Shown here: in pieces, positions 8,367-17,918 of the stretch
Numbering within the stretch: the first letter of the stretch is position 1
How the letters are laid out: every line of letters begins with the position of its first letter
Assembly: GCA_017303485.1 (NCBI GenBank)
Contig: JAFLCY010000017.1
Coordinates: 1-49,076, forward strand
Origin: Rhodobacterales bacterium
GTDB taxonomy: Bacteria; Pseudomonadota; Alphaproteobacteria; Rhodobacterales; Rhodobacteraceae
DNA length: 49,076 nt
Direction of reading: 5' to 3'
Made by a program: the position numbers and the translations under genes
The notes under the pieces: model-generated
What the model was told of the DNA's origin: nothing
The model's input: the letters and a program-made list of their open reading frames with translations, nothing else
Databases searched by the model: none

Positions 8367-9389
8367 TCAATCACCGCAGATGCCTTGCAAGGCCACCCAT
8401 GAGTCGTCCGGGATCAGCGGCGATGGGGCGAGGCCCTTGTAGGGATCGCCCGAGGCAAGGCCAGCGGTCGTCTTTCCCCCGGGGTCGATGGCCAGGGCAT
8501 AGGGCGTCGCCGGGATCTGCGCGGCCTCGAAGGCGGCCAGCACCGTCGCATCGGATAGCGCAACCGGCGCCGCCCGCAGCATCGCCTCGCCATAGCCGGA
8601 ATAGGCGGTGTCGGGCAGGCTGGCAGTGGTCAGAAGCTCGAAGGTCGCGCGAAGGCCGGCATAGTCGAGGAGCGGCACGATGGGGTCTTCTGCCTTCATG
8701 CGCAGCCGTTCCACCAAGGCGGCCCCGGCGGCGGCTTCCGGGCCATTCGCCTGCTCGATCAGGCGGCGCGGCAGGATGATCACATCGCCAGGCAGGTGCA
8801 GCGGCTTCTCCACCCCCTCTGGCAGGACATAGAGGATCGGCGTGTCGACCGGGCCGAAGACCCTTTCGGACAAAGCGGCAAGCGCCTGCAGCCCGAGCTG
8901 GTTGTTGCAGGTGGCCCCGGTCACCCGGATAAGGTCGTCCAGCGCCCGCTGGCCGATGTCTGCGCGTTGCGCGGGCGGCACGACCGAGGCGGTGTGGCTG
9001 ACCAGCGCGCCGGGCAGCCAGACCACCGCTGCCAGCACCACTGCGGCCGCTGTGCCTGCCAGCAGAACGCCGCGCAAGCGGCCCGGACGCGCGGTTGCCG
9101 CCTGCACCGCCTGGCGCACCGTGCCAAGGGCGGCGATCATGTCGGGATCGGTCAGTTCAAGGCTTTCGGCGGCGTCGGGTCCGGGGGCGAAGACCGGCGG
9201 CTCCTGCCCCTTGTTGATGCGTTCGATGGCCGGAAGCGACCAGTGGCTGATCGCCGCACCGCTTTTCGGATCGGAAAGGACCAGCGTGGCATCGCCGAAG
9301 CGCACCAGCACCTCGCGTCGCTGGTCCTGCGGCGTCTCGCGCCACAGGCCTCCGCATTCCAGCCGTTGATACTTTCTTAGTGCCGTCAT
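8367..9389 (-). CDS. Single-pass membrane protein of unknown function
   Basis: A 340-residue protein convergent with the SPOR gene. The N-terminal 90 residues form a soluble domain ('YQRLECGGLWRE' near the start). One membrane segment lies at about 85-105 ('LLAGTAAAVVLAAVVWLPGALV'-like stretch). A periplasmic domain of about 230 residues follows, containing 'LPGDVIILPRRLIEQANGPEAAAGAALVE'-type features that recall M48 peptidases, but without an HExxH zinc motif. I do not recognise the family with confidence. The open frame extends upstream to 9449; the ATG at 9389 was preferred because the extra 20 residues look unlike protein. Function is unknown. Confidence 0.7.
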   Translation of the reverse strand: MTALRKYQRLECGGLWRETPQDQRREVLVRFGDATLVLSDPKSGAAISHWSLPAIERINKGQEPPVFAPGPDAAESLELTDPDMIAALGTVRQAVQAATARPGRLRGVLLAGTAAAVVLAAVVWLPGALVSHTASVVPPAQRADIGQRALDDLIRVTGATCNNQLGLQALAALSERVFGPVDTPILYVLPEGVEKPLHLPGDVIILPRRLIEQANGPEAAAGAALVERLRMKAEDPIVPLLDYAGLRATFELLTTASLPDTAYSGYGEAMLRAAPVALSDATVLAAFEAAQIPATPYALAIDPGGKTTAGLASGDPYKGLAPSPLIPDDSWVALQGICGD

Positions 9390-9568
9390 CGGCCGGAGGG
9401 TCTCTGCCTGTTTTGCGGCCAGCTTATCCGGCCCTTGCGGCGGCGACAATCACTGGCGCTGCGTCGAAGCACGTCCGCGACCGGGATTCGCCGGGAATGG
9501 TCGTGTTCGGGCTGGCAGGGCCGGTCGGCAATGGGGCATCACAGTCGGAAGGCAAGCCGAAGGACAAG

Positions 9569-10504
9569 ATGAGCGATAGCCCGAACCGAACCCTGGCCGC
9601 CTTTGGCGCGGTGCTGATCTATGCCTGCGTGATCGCCTATACCGACAATTACGTCCGGGTGATCGCGCGGGATGGGGGGCTCTGGCAGTTCCACGCGACG
9701 CGCACCGTGATGGCCATCGCGATCCTGGCACTTCTGGCGCTGCCGCTTGGCCTGAAGCTGCGGCCCCGGCGACCCAAGGCGGTGCTGGCGCGGTCGGCCA
9801 TCCACGCCGCTGCGATGATGATCTATTTCGGGGCCCTGGCCTTCCTGCCGGTGGCGCAGGTGGCGGCGGGCCTGTTCACCGCGCCGATCTTCGTGCTGCT
9901 GATTCAGCGTTTTGCCTATGGCCGCCCGATCCTCGGGATGCAGATCCTTGCAGTGATCCTGGGCTTTGCCGGCGTGGTCCTCGTCCTCGGCCCCGAGGCG
10001 CTGTCGGGCGCGACCTTTGCGGCACTCCTGCCTGTGATCTCGGGCGCGCTTTACGCGATGGGCAACATCGCCACCCGCGAATGGTGTGCGGGCGAAAGCG
10101 CCGAGACGATCCTGGCGGGTTTCTTCGGCATGCTAGGCGTGATCGGGCTGGCAGGCATGGCGGTGCTGTATGTCTTCCCGCTGCCAGTGCCCGAGGGGCC
10201 GGAGGGCTTCCTGCAACGCGGCCCGGTCTGGCCCACGGGTGAATTCCTGTGGTGGACCTTCGTGCAGGCCGCAGGCTCGCTTCTGGGCGTGGGCATGATC
10301 GTCAAGGCCTACCAGATCGCCGAGGCCTCGCGCGTGTCAGTATTCGAATACGTCATCCTGCCCGCCTCGGCGGCCTGGGGCTACATCCTCTGGGGCGAGG
10401 AACTGAGCTGGATCGCCGTCGCAGGCATGTCGCTGATCGTGCTGGCAGGCGTCCTGATCGCCCGGCCGGTGCCGGTTCAGGCGCCGACCGCCTCTCTCCA
10501 GTGA
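9569..10504 (+). CDS. EamA/DMT-family transporter
   Basis: A 311-residue inner-membrane protein with about ten hydrophobic segments in two repeated EamA halves, typical of drug/metabolite exporters. Recognisable features are the N-terminal 'LIYACVIAYTDNYVR', the paired segment 'FLPVAQVAAGLFTAPIFVLL', and the late 'SVFEYVILPASAAWGYILWGE', a common EamA C-half motif. The ATG at 9569 with AAGGA just upstream was chosen over the longer frame from 9380, whose extra 63 residues overlap the divergent gene. The last 28 bases overlap the end of tdk on the other strand. Substrate unknown. Confidence 0.88.
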   Translation: MSDSPNRTLAAFGAVLIYACVIAYTDNYVRVIARDGGLWQFHATRTVMAIAILALLALPLGLKLRPRRPKAVLARSAIHAAAMMIYFGALAFLPVAQVAAGLFTAPIFVLLIQRFAYGRPILGMQILAVILGFAGVVLVLGPEALSGATFAALLPVISGALYAMGNIATREWCAGESAETILAGFFGMLGVIGLAGMAVLYVFPLPVPEGPEGFLQRGPVWPTGEFLWWTFVQAAGSLLGVGMIVKAYQIAEASRVSVFEYVILPASAAWGYILWGEELSWIAVAGMSLIVLAGVLIARPVPVQAPTASLQ

Positions 10505-11055
10505 CGGCGGCAGAGGCTGACGTAGGTCTCATTGCCGCCGATCACCACCTGCTCGCCGTCCTTCAGCGCCCGCCCGTCGGGGCCGCGGCGGATCACCATG
10601 GTGGCCTTCTTGCCGCAGTGGCAGATCGTGCGCACCTCGCGCATCTCGTCTGCCCAGGCCAGAAGTGCCGCCGAACCGGGGAAGAGATTGCCCTGGAAGT
10701 CCACCCGAAGCCCGTAACACATCACCGGCACGCCCAGGTCATCGACCGCGCAGGCCAGTTGCCAGACCTGTGCCTTGGTCAGGAACTGCGCCTCGTCGAT
10801 GAAGACGCAGGCCACGGGGCCTTCCGCGAACCGCGCCCTGAGCTTGTCGAACAGGTTCTCGTCCGGGGCGAAAGTGTCGGCGGGTTCGCCGATGCCGATC
10901 CGGCTGGCGATCCGGCCTTCGCCCGCCCGGTTGTCGAACTGCGCCGTGATCAGATAGGTCTGCATGCCGCCTTCGCGGTAGTTGTGCGAGGCTTGCAGGA
11001 GCGAGGTCGATTTCCCCGCATTCATCGTGGAGTAATGGAAATAGAGCTTTGCCAT
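10477..11055 (-). CDS. tdk: Thymidine kinase (type II, zinc-containing)
   Basis: Phosphorylates thymidine to dTMP. The 192-residue length is typical of the bacterial/cytosolic TK1 class. Walker A is 'STMNAGKST' (residues 9-17), the catalytic glutamate lies in 'VFIDEAQF' (Glu89), and the zinc ribbon comprises Cys145, Cys147, Cys182 and His185 ('CHC', 'CRRH'). It converges with the EamA gene and overlaps its 3' end by 28 bases. It complements the salvage operon at 3232-7812: deoA destroys thymidine while tdk traps it, so the balance between the two decides thymidine fate. Confidence 0.97.
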   Translation of the reverse strand: MAKLYFHYSTMNAGKSTSLLQASHNYREGGMQTYLITAQFDNRAGEGRIASRIGIGEPADTFAPDENLFDKLRARFAEGPVACVFIDEAQFLTKAQVWQLACAVDDLGVPVMCYGLRVDFQGNLFPGSAALLAWADEMREVRTICHCGKKATMVIRRGPDGRALKDGEQVVIGGNETYVSLCRRHWREAVGA

Positions 11056-11420
11056 GGCCTGCCCTAGCCGATCACCGGGCCGGGCTGCAAGAGATTGCAG
11101 ACACGGTCCGGGACCGACAAGGAAACCACGTCTCGGGCGGAACTACGGGCCCGCACACACAAGCGGATTGCTCCGCGCACTGGTTACAGAACACGGGCCC
11201 GCCGCGTTTCATCGGCACCGCCGTCAGCCTGTGTCAGGACTGATGCGACGGGCCCCACCCATACCGGTGCTGGGGACACCGGCCACTCGTTACCGTTCCG
11301 GAAGGCCCGGAACATCTTTATTCATGACAAAGGGTTCTCATCCGATTAATGGGAAAAAGACCCCGAGTTTCCCCGGATTTGGCTCGCCCGACCGAAAGAC
11401 CGACCGGGAATGTGGAGCCT
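11056..11420. other. Intergenic region, tdk / CII-like gene
   Basis: This 365-base gap lies between divergent genes. No convincing protein is encoded; the open frames here are arginine- and alanine-rich shadows. It contains three copies of ACGGGCCC (11145, 11193, 11248) and a small CGGTCC/GGACCG stem near 11105. The right end (about 11315-11350, CATGACAAAGGGTTCTCATCCGATTAAT) is the most AT-rich part and the likeliest promoter zone for the downstream gene. Confidence 0.4.
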
Positions 11421-11876
11421 ATGATGTCGATTGCGTCCTATCTGAAGAAACACACCGAGGCCCTGGTGAAGGATGTGGGCATCGAAGCCGCCTGCGAAAT
11501 CACCGGCAAGTCCAAGGCCACGCTGGGCCGCTACTACTCGGACAGCGGTGAACACGACGACCGCTTCATGCCGATCGACGTGGTGGCCCAGTTGGAGGAG
11601 GCCAGCCGGTTTCCGCATGTCACCGCCGCGCTGGCCGACCTCAGGGGCATCACGCTCAGCTACGACGGGGAAAAGCGCAACGCGACTTCGACCGGGGTCA
11701 ATCAGGACGTCGTCGCCCTGGCGCAGCGCTTCGGGATGCTGATGGCGGAATACAATCAGGCGATCGGCGACGGCAAGATCTCGATCAATGAAGCCAAGCG
11801 GCTCTTGCGCGAGACGCTGGCGATCCAGCAGGTCCTGCTGGAGATGAAGCTGAACCTTGAGGAAGAGGCGAGCTGA
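11421..11876 (+). CDS. Small helix-turn-helix protein, phage CII-like (tentative)
   Basis: A 151-residue, wholly soluble, mostly helical protein. The N-terminal 75 residues look like a DNA-binding domain resembling phage CII/CP76-type regulators: 'GIEAACEITGKSKATLGRYY' reads as a helix-turn-helix with the recognition helix at 'KSKATLGRYY'. The C-terminal 50 residues form a heptad-like helix ('INEAKRLLRETLAIQQVLLE'), probably for oligomerisation. There is a Met-Met start at 11421/11424, with GGAG about 8 bases upstream. No phage genes surround it, so it is more likely a domesticated regulator than part of a prophage. Family assignment is by eye only. Confidence 0.65.
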   Translation: MMSIASYLKKHTEALVKDVGIEAACEITGKSKATLGRYYSDSGEHDDRFMPIDVVAQLEEASRFPHVTAALADLRGITLSYDGEKRNATSTGVNQDVVALAQRFGMLMAEYNQAIGDGKISINEAKRLLRETLAIQQVLLEMKLNLEEEAS

Positions 11877-11887
11877 TCGCGTCGGAT

Positions 11888-11921
11888 AGGGCCAAAAAAT
11901 TTCGCGAAACTCTTTGGCCCT
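11888..11921. terminator. Hairpin between convergent genes
   Basis: A 9-bp stem, AGGGCCAAA (11888-11896) with TTTGGCCCT (11913-11921), has a 16-base loop that contains the palindrome TTCGCGAA. It lies between the ends of the CII-like gene (+) and the DEAD-box gene (-), a fitting place for a bidirectional terminator, although the flanking T-runs are weak. Confidence 0.45.
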
Positions 11922-11936
11922 CTCGCGCTGTGCAGG

Positions 11937-13274
11937 TCAACCCGGACGGCGTTGACCGCCGGGCTTGCCGCCCTGACGGCGCTGCGGGCTGCTGTGGCCG
12001 CCCTGCGGCTTGCCGGCCGGAAGTTGACCCTGAGGCCTGCCTCCCGGTGCCGGCGGCTGCGAGCCCTTCTTCTGCCCGCCCGGACGCCCGGGGCGCTGGC
12101 CCCGGTTCTGCCCCGGCTTCGGCGCGGCCGCGACCACATCCGCCGCCCAGGGGGCGCCGCCCACCACGGGAAGCGGGGCCTTCAGCAGCTTTTCGATCGC
12201 CTGCAACTCGCCCATCTCGGCAGGCGCGCAGAAACTGATCGAGGAGCCGTTCGCCCCGGCCCGCGCCGTGCGGCCGATGCGGTGGACATAGTTCTCTGGC
12301 ACGTTCGGCATGTCGAAATTGTAGACATGGCGCACCGTCGGAATGTCGATCCCGCGTGCGGCCACGTCCGTTGCAACCAGCACCTCCAGCTCGCCCGAGC
12401 GGAACTCGGTCAGGGTGCGGTCGCGCTGGTTCTGGCTCTTGTTGCCGTGGATCGAGCCGACCTTGAAGCCCCAGGTCGCCAGCAGTTTCGCCAGCTTCTC
12501 CGAGCCGTGCTTGGTGCGGCCGAAGACCAGCGCCTGCTCGCCCGGGTGCTTCTTCAGATAGTCTTCCAGCACCTTGGCCTTGTCGCCGGTCGGAAGATAG
12601 TGGACGCCCTGGCTGATCCGCTCCACCGGCTTGCCAGGCGGGGCGACCTGTACCTTCACCGGATCGCGCAGGTAGGTATCGGCGATTTCGGAAATGTCCT
12701 TCGGCATGGTGGCGCTGAACAGCAGCGTCTGCCGCTTCAGCGGGATATGCTTGGCGATCTTCCGCAGGGAATGGATGAATCCCATGTCGAGCATGTGGTC
12801 GGCTTCGTCCAGCACGAGGTAGCCGCACTTCTCAAGGCTGACGTCGCCGCGTTCCAGAAGGTCGATCAACCGGCCCGGCGTCGCCACCAGCACATCGGTG
12901 CCCTTGGACAGCGCCTGCGCCTGCTTGAACAGCGACGCCCCGCCGACCACCATCGTCACCTTGACGGCAGTGCCCTTGGTGAAGACCTCGAAATTGTCCT
13001 TGATCTGGCCGATCAGTTCCCGCGTCGGCGCAAGGATCAGCGCGCGCACGTTCTTCGGTCCCGGCGGGTGGCCGATGTCCAAGAGGCGGTGGAGGAGCGG
13101 CAGGCCGAAGGCGGCGGTCTTGCCGGTGCCGGTCTGGGCAAGGCCCATCAGGTCGCGGCCCTGCATGATATGGGGGATCGCCTGCGCCTGGATCGGCGTC
13201 GGCGTTTTCAGCGTGGTCTTTTCCAGCGCCTTCAGGATTTTCGGCGACAGGCCAAGCTCGGCAAAAGTGGTCAT
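11937..13274 (-). CDS. DEAD-box RNA helicase, RhlE-like
   Basis: ATP-dependent RNA unwinding, probably in ribosome assembly or RNA turnover. The 445-residue protein shows the Q motif ('TPTPIQAQAIP'), motif I 'AQTGTGKT' (46-53), Ia 'PTREL' (83-87), II 'DEAD' (156-159), III 'SAT' (187-189) and VI 'HRIGRTARAG' (near 335). The last 75 residues are a Gly/Pro/Gln/Arg-rich disordered tail ('PGRPGGQKKG', 'GGKPGGQRRPG'), a typical RNA-tethering extension. An ATG at 13286 is also in frame; the ATG at 13274 was preferred because GGAAGAA lies at the right distance before it and family members begin similarly. Confidence 0.93.
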   Translation of the reverse strand: MTTFAELGLSPKILKALEKTTLKTPTPIQAQAIPHIMQGRDLMGLAQTGTGKTAAFGLPLLHRLLDIGHPPGPKNVRALILAPTRELIGQIKDNFEVFTKGTAVKVTMVVGGASLFKQAQALSKGTDVLVATPGRLIDLLERGDVSLEKCGYLVLDEADHMLDMGFIHSLRKIAKHIPLKRQTLLFSATMPKDISEIADTYLRDPVKVQVAPPGKPVERISQGVHYLPTGDKAKVLEDYLKKHPGEQALVFGRTKHGSEKLAKLLATWGFKVGSIHGNKSQNQRDRTLTEFRSGELEVLVATDVAARGIDIPTVRHVYNFDMPNVPENYVHRIGRTARAGANGSSISFCAPAEMGELQAIEKLLKAPLPVVGGAPWAADVVAAAPKPGQNRGQRPGRPGGQKKGSQPPAPGGRPQGQLPAGKPQGGHSSPQRRQGGKPGGQRRPG

Positions 13275-13613
13275 GGGTTCTTCCATTCGTCAAAGGGCCC
13301 GCGACCCTCGCCCCGGACGATTGTCCGTGACCGTGCCGCAAGCGGCGCCCCTGCGTGATGGTGGGAACCTTGTGTCCGGGCCTTTCGGTGCCTCACGCGG
13401 GCACGGGCTTCGGACAGGGGGCAGATGGGGGTTTTCCGGTGCGAAGTCAAGCCAAAGCGGTTCCAAGACCGCACTGGACCTTGTTTCATGCGAGCGCTAT
13501 CACTTCTCGCGTTCGCGTTTTCGGTCATGTGTCACGTCCGGCCGTGGGGCCAATGAGGGCCCGCGACGGACGAAGTCTTTTCCGATCAACAGCTTCCCCG
13601 GGTAGTTCAGATC
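13275..13613. promoter_or_regulatory. Divergent promoter region, helicase / RND operon
   Basis: A 339-base gap between divergent genes. No coding potential was seen beyond Arg-rich shadow frames. It should contain the promoters of both the helicase (-) and the RND operon (+). No adjacent TetR or MarR regulator is encoded, so any regulator of the pump lies elsewhere. No strong palindrome stands out. Confidence 0.4.
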
Positions 13614-14711
13614 ATGCCGAAGTTCCATCGAATTGCCGCCTTCTGCGTCATGGTCGGCGCAGGCGCCTGGATCGCGACCGGAGAGTTCTCCTCTGTCGGC
13701 AGCGCGCAGACCGCCGAGGGTAAGGAATCCCCTACGCCCGAAGCCCCCGCCGCCGAAAACGCCCCGCTGGTCCGCACCGTATCCGCGGTCGAGCCGGTCT
13801 TCGTCGACCATGCCCGCGAGATCCGGCTTTCCGGCATCACCGAGGCCGACAAGCGCACCGATCTTGCCGCCCGGGCCGAGGGGGTGATCGCCTCGCTTGA
13901 CCTGACGAAGGGCGGGATGGCCAAGGCCGGTGCCGTGGTCATGGTGCTGGAAGGCCCGGAGGCCGTGGCCCAGGAAGAGATCGCCCGGATCGCGCTGGCG
14001 CAGAAGGATCGCGACCTTGAAGTGGCCGAACGGCTGTACAAGGCGGGCAGCACTTCGGAATCCAACCTGACCAACGCCCGCTCCGCCCGCGATGCCGCCC
14101 AGGCCGAGCTGAACCGCGCCCATGCCGCCGCCGACCGCCTGCGCCTCAAGGCCCCCTTCGCGGGGATCGTCGACTCTGTTTCGGTGGAGCTTGGCGAATG
14201 GGTGCAGACGGGCACTCCGGTCGCCACCATCCTGTCGCTCGATCCGATCCTGGTGAAGGCCGAGGTCAGCGAGGTCGACCTCGCCTCCGTCGCCGTCGGC
14301 TCCACCGCCAAGGTCCGCCTCGTGAACGGCACCGAGATGGAGGGCACCGTCCGCCTCGTCGCGCGTGAGGCTTCGGCCCAGACCCGCACCTTCCCGGTCG
14401 AGATCGCGCTGCCTAACCCCGACCTGACGCTCCCCTCCGGCATGACCGCCGAGGTCTCGCTTTTCGCCGCGCCCACCCGCGCCGTGGTGGTGCCCCGCTC
14501 GGTCATCACGCTGGCCGATGACGGCAAGCTTGGCCTTCGCATCGTCGGTTCCGACAACCTGGCCCAGTTCGCCGCCGTGCAGATCATCGACGACACGCCC
14601 GAGGGTCTGGTCGTGACCGGCGTGCCCGAGGGCGTGCGCATCATCACCGCCGGGCAGGATCTGGTGCAGAACGGCGAAAAGGTCGATGTCGCGCCCGAGG
14701 TCGGCCAATGA
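13614..14711 (+). CDS. RND efflux periplasmic adaptor (membrane fusion protein)
   Basis: A 365-residue HlyD/AcrA-type adaptor that bridges the inner-membrane pump and an outer-membrane channel. The N-terminal signal/anchor is at about 5-30. The biotinyl-lipoyl-like half motifs are at about 85-105 ('RAEGVIASLDLTKGG') and 175-200 ('LKAPFAGIVDSVSVELGEWV'). They flank a short helical hairpin (about 120-170), and a beta-barrel domain (about 205-280, 'LPSGMTAEVSL') follows. The short hairpin and the absence of a lipobox Cys suggest a non-lipidated, metal or hydrophobe-class adaptor. Its stop overlaps the start of the permease gene (ATGA at 14708). No ribosome site is strong; CCGGGTAG lies about 10 bases before the start. 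Confidence 0.92.
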   Translation: MPKFHRIAAFCVMVGAGAWIATGEFSSVGSAQTAEGKESPTPEAPAAENAPLVRTVSAVEPVFVDHAREIRLSGITEADKRTDLAARAEGVIASLDLTKGGMAKAGAVVMVLEGPEAVAQEEIARIALAQKDRDLEVAERLYKAGSTSESNLTNARSARDAAQAELNRAHAAADRLRLKAPFAGIVDSVSVELGEWVQTGTPVATILSLDPILVKAEVSEVDLASVAVGSTAKVRLVNGTEMEGTVRLVAREASAQTRTFPVEIALPNPDLTLPSGMTAEVSLFAAPTRAVVVPRSVITLADDGKLGLRIVGSDNLAQFAAVQIIDDTPEGLVVTGVPEGVRIITAGQDLVQNGEKVDVAPEVGQ

Positions 14712-17700
14712 GGCTTGTCGAAACCGCCATCGCCAACGCGCGGCTGACGATCTCGGTCCTCCTCTTCCTGATGCTGGCCGGAACACTGGCCTATATCTCG
14801 ATCCCCAAGGAAGCCGAGCCGGACATCCAGATCCCGATCCTCTATGTCTCGATGCACTATGACGGCATCTCGCCCGAGGACAGCGAACGCCTGCTCCTCC
14901 GCCCGATGGAGACCGCGATCAAGTCGATCACCGGCATCAAGAAGATGACCTCGACCGCCTACCAGAATGGCGGCAACGTGCTGATCGAGTTTCAGGCCGG
15001 GGCCGACCTGAAGAAGGCGCTGGACGATGTGCGCAACAAGGTCGACATGGCCCGCCCCGAACTGCCGGACGGCGCCGACGAGCCGACGGTGAACGAGGTC
15101 AACCTGTCGGAATTCCCGATCCTCGTCATCACGCTCTCCGGCAACGTGCCGGAACGCGTGCTGGCCAAGGCCGGGCGCGAACTGCGCGACCGGATCGAGG
15201 AACTGCCCCCCGTCCTGAACGCCGAGTTGCAGGGCGTGCGCGACGATCTGGTCGAGGTGGTGATCGACCCCGGCAAGCTCGCGACCTACGGCCTCCGCCC
15301 CGATATCCTGATCGCGGGCTTCGCCGCCGGCAACCAGCTTGTCGCCGCCGGGGCGCTGCAAGGGGCCGAGGGGCGCTATGCGATCAAGGTGCCCTCGCTG
15401 CTGGAAACCATCGAGGATGTGGCGAACCTCCCCGTCGTCTCTACCGGCACCGCCACGGTCCGGGTCCGCGACATTGCCGATATCCTGCCGACGATGAAGG
15501 AACCGGAAACCGTCACCCGCCTGAACGGCCAGCCCGCCATCGCCATCGAGGTTTCCAAGCGCACCGGGGCGAACCTGATCGAAACCGTGGATCAGGTGAA
15601 GGCCGTCACCGAGGCATTCAAGCAATACCTGCCCGAAGGCACCGAGGTCAGCTTCAGCCAGGACAAGTCCAAGGACATCCGCCAGCTTCTGTTCGACCTA
15701 CAGAACTCGGTCCTGACCGCGGTGATCCTGGTCTTCATCGTCATCCTCTACGCGCTCTCGGTCCGCGCCTCGCTGCTGATCGGCCTTGCCATCCCGGCCT
15801 CGTTCCTGATGGGGATGCTGGCGTTGTCGCTGATGGGCTATACCGTCAACATCGTCGTCCTCTTCTCCCTCATCCTCGCCGTGGGGATGCTGGTCGATGA
15901 CGCGATCATCGTCACCGAATTCGCCGAACGCCGGATGTCGGAAGGCATGGAGAAGCGGGAAGCCTTCGCCATGGCCTCGCACCGGATGACCGGCCCGGTC
16001 ATGGCCGCCACCATGACCCGCGTCGCCGCCTTCTCGCCGCTTCTGTTCTGGCCCGACGTCGTCGGCGAGTTCATGAAATACCTGCCGATCACCCTGATCG
16101 TCACGCTCTCCGCCTCGCTGGTCTATGCGCTGATCTTCGTCCCCACTCTCGGCGCGATCATTGCAAAGCCCTTCAAGCACCCGCCCGCGCAAAAGGACGG
16201 CCCCTACATGTGGGTCGTCGGCAAGGCTGTGCGGCATCCCTTCATCATGCTGATCCTGGCCATCGCGCTGCTGGTCTCGGTCCCCTTCGCCTATGTCAAA
16301 TACGGCAAGGGCATGATCTTCTTCCCCGATGTGGAGCCGGAGTTCGGCCTTCTCTACGTCAAGGCGCGCGGCAACCTCTCCATCGCGGAAAAGGACGCGC
16401 TGGTGGCCCAGGCCGAAAAGCGCATCCTCGGTTGGCCGGGGGTGGAAACGGTCTACACCCGCACCGGCTCGGGCGGGGGCATGGGCAACGAGGTCGATGC
16501 CGACGTGATCGGCACCATCCAGTACGAATTCGTCGACTGGCGCGAACGGAAGAACGCCAACGCCATCCTGGCCGATCTCAGGGCGGCGATGGTTGGCATT
16601 CCGGGGGTGGATATCCAGGTCTCGGTCCCGCAGGCCGGTCCGCCGACCGGCAAGGCGATCCAGATCCAGCTTTCCGCCGACGACCCGACCCATCTGAACG
16701 ACATCGCCGTCAAGGTCGCCGAACGACTGGCGCAGATTCCGGACGTGATCGACATCTCCAACGGCCTGCCGCCCCCCGGTGTGGACTGGGAGCTTGACGT
16801 CGACCGCGCCGCCGCCTCACGCTATGGCATCGCGCCCTCGACCGTGGGCGGCATGGTGCAGCTTGTCACCAGCGGGTTGAAACTGTCGGACTACCGCCCC
16901 GCCGGGGCCGATGACGCGGTGGATATCGTCCTGCGCCTTCCCGCCGATCAGCGCACCATTTCGGCCCTCGACCAGCTCCGCATCCAGACGGCGGAAGGCT
17001 CGGTCCCGATCTCGAACTTTGTCACCCGCAAGCCCGCGCCCACCACCGGCAACCTGACCCGGCTCGACGGTTCGCGCACCGTCACCGTGCAGGCCGGCAT
17101 CCGCGAAGGCGTGCAGGCCGACGCGATCTATGCCCAGATCACCAAGGAGATGGACGCCGCCGGGCTGGACCAGTTTGGCATCCGCTGGAAGCTGGCGGGC
17201 GAGGATGAGGAACAGGCCGCTGCCGGGGCCTTCCTGTCCAAGGCCTTCGCCGCCGCGATCTTCCTGATCTTCATCGTGCTTCTGGCGCAGTTCAACAACT
17301 TCACCTCGGTCTGGCTGGTGCTGTCGGCGGTGATCATGTCCACCATCGGCGTGCTTCTGGGCCTGATGATCATGGGCCAGCCCTTCACCATGGTGATGAC
17401 CGGGATTGGCATCATCGCGCTGGCGGGCGTGGTGGTGAACAACAACATCGTGCTGATCGACACCTACGATACGCTCAGGCGAGAGGGCAGGCCGAAGATC
17501 GAGGCGATCCTGCAAACCTGCCGCGAACGCGCCCGCCCCGTGGTCCTGACCGCGCTGACCGCGATCCTTGGCGTTCTACCGATAGCTTTCGGCCTGAACA
17601 TGGAGCTTCTGAACCACGAGGTCACCATCGGTGCCCCCTCGACCCAGTGGTGGATCGCGCTCTCCTCGGCCATCGTCTATGGCCTCGCCTTCGCCACCGT

Positions 17701-17851
17701 GCTGACGCTGATCATCATCCCCTCGATGCTGATGCTGGTGACGCGGGCCGACAACCCGAAGCCCTGGTTCTGGCAGCGGCAGAAGCGGCGGGAGTGGTAT
17801 GCGAAGCATCGCCCCGAAAAGCTGCGGGGCCGGGCGCAACCGGCGGAATGA
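14708..17851 (+). CDS. RND efflux permease (AcrB/MMPL superfamily)
   Basis: A 1047-residue inner-membrane proton-driven exporter with twelve membrane segments. The first lies at about 14-32; two clusters follow (about 335-480 and 860-1010), separated by the large periplasmic domains. 'GMLVDDAIIVTEFAERRM' in the first cluster is the proton-relay helix with the paired aspartates. The matching region in the second half is 'GVVVNNNIVLIDTY', with Asn residues, as in many RND pumps. It is translationally coupled to its adaptor. No outer-membrane channel gene follows, so it probably shares a TolC-type channel encoded elsewhere. Substrate class cannot be told from sequence. Confidence 0.94.
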   Translation: MRLVETAIANARLTISVLLFLMLAGTLAYISIPKEAEPDIQIPILYVSMHYDGISPEDSERLLLRPMETAIKSITGIKKMTSTAYQNGGNVLIEFQAGADLKKALDDVRNKVDMARPELPDGADEPTVNEVNLSEFPILVITLSGNVPERVLAKAGRELRDRIEELPPVLNAELQGVRDDLVEVVIDPGKLATYGLRPDILIAGFAAGNQLVAAGALQGAEGRYAIKVPSLLETIEDVANLPVVSTGTATVRVRDIADILPTMKEPETVTRLNGQPAIAIEVSKRTGANLIETVDQVKAVTEAFKQYLPEGTEVSFSQDKSKDIRQLLFDLQNSVLTAVILVFIVILYALSVRASLLIGLAIPASFLMGMLALSLMGYTVNIVVLFSLILAVGMLVDDAIIVTEFAERRMSEGMEKREAFAMASHRMTGPVMAATMTRVAAFSPLLFWPDVVGEFMKYLPITLIVTLSASLVYALIFVPTLGAIIAKPFKHPPAQKDGPYMWVVGKAVRHPFIMLILAIALLVSVPFAYVKYGKGMIFFPDVEPEFGLLYVKARGNLSIAEKDALVAQAEKRILGWPGVETVYTRTGSGGGMGNEVDADVIGTIQYEFVDWRERKNANAILADLRAAMVGIPGVDIQVSVPQAGPPTGKAIQIQLSADDPTHLNDIAVKVAERLAQIPDVIDISNGLPPPGVDWELDVDRAAASRYGIAPSTVGGMVQLVTSGLKLSDYRPAGADDAVDIVLRLPADQRTISALDQLRIQTAEGSVPISNFVTRKPAPTTGNLTRLDGSRTVTVQAGIREGVQADAIYAQITKEMDAAGLDQFGIRWKLAGEDEEQAAAGAFLSKAFAAAIFLIFIVLLAQFNNFTSVWLVLSAVIMSTIGVLLGLMIMGQPFTMVMTGIGIIALAGVVVNNNIVLIDTYDTLRREGRPKIEAILQTCRERARPVVLTALTAILGVLPIAFGLNMELLNHEVTIGAPSTQWWIALSSAIVYGLAFATVLTLIIIPSMLMLVTRADNPKPWFWQRQKRREWYAKHRPEKLRGRAQPAE

Positions 17852-17918
17852 CCCGTAGGCTGTGCTAACCTCACCATTCCGGTCGCTCCGATTCGCGACC
17901 CATGGTTAACGCCAGGGG

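Noticed and set aside
17902-17909. CtrA half-site (ATGGTTAA)
   Set aside because: A single half-site without a partner at the right spacing and with no gene start nearby; chance is likely.
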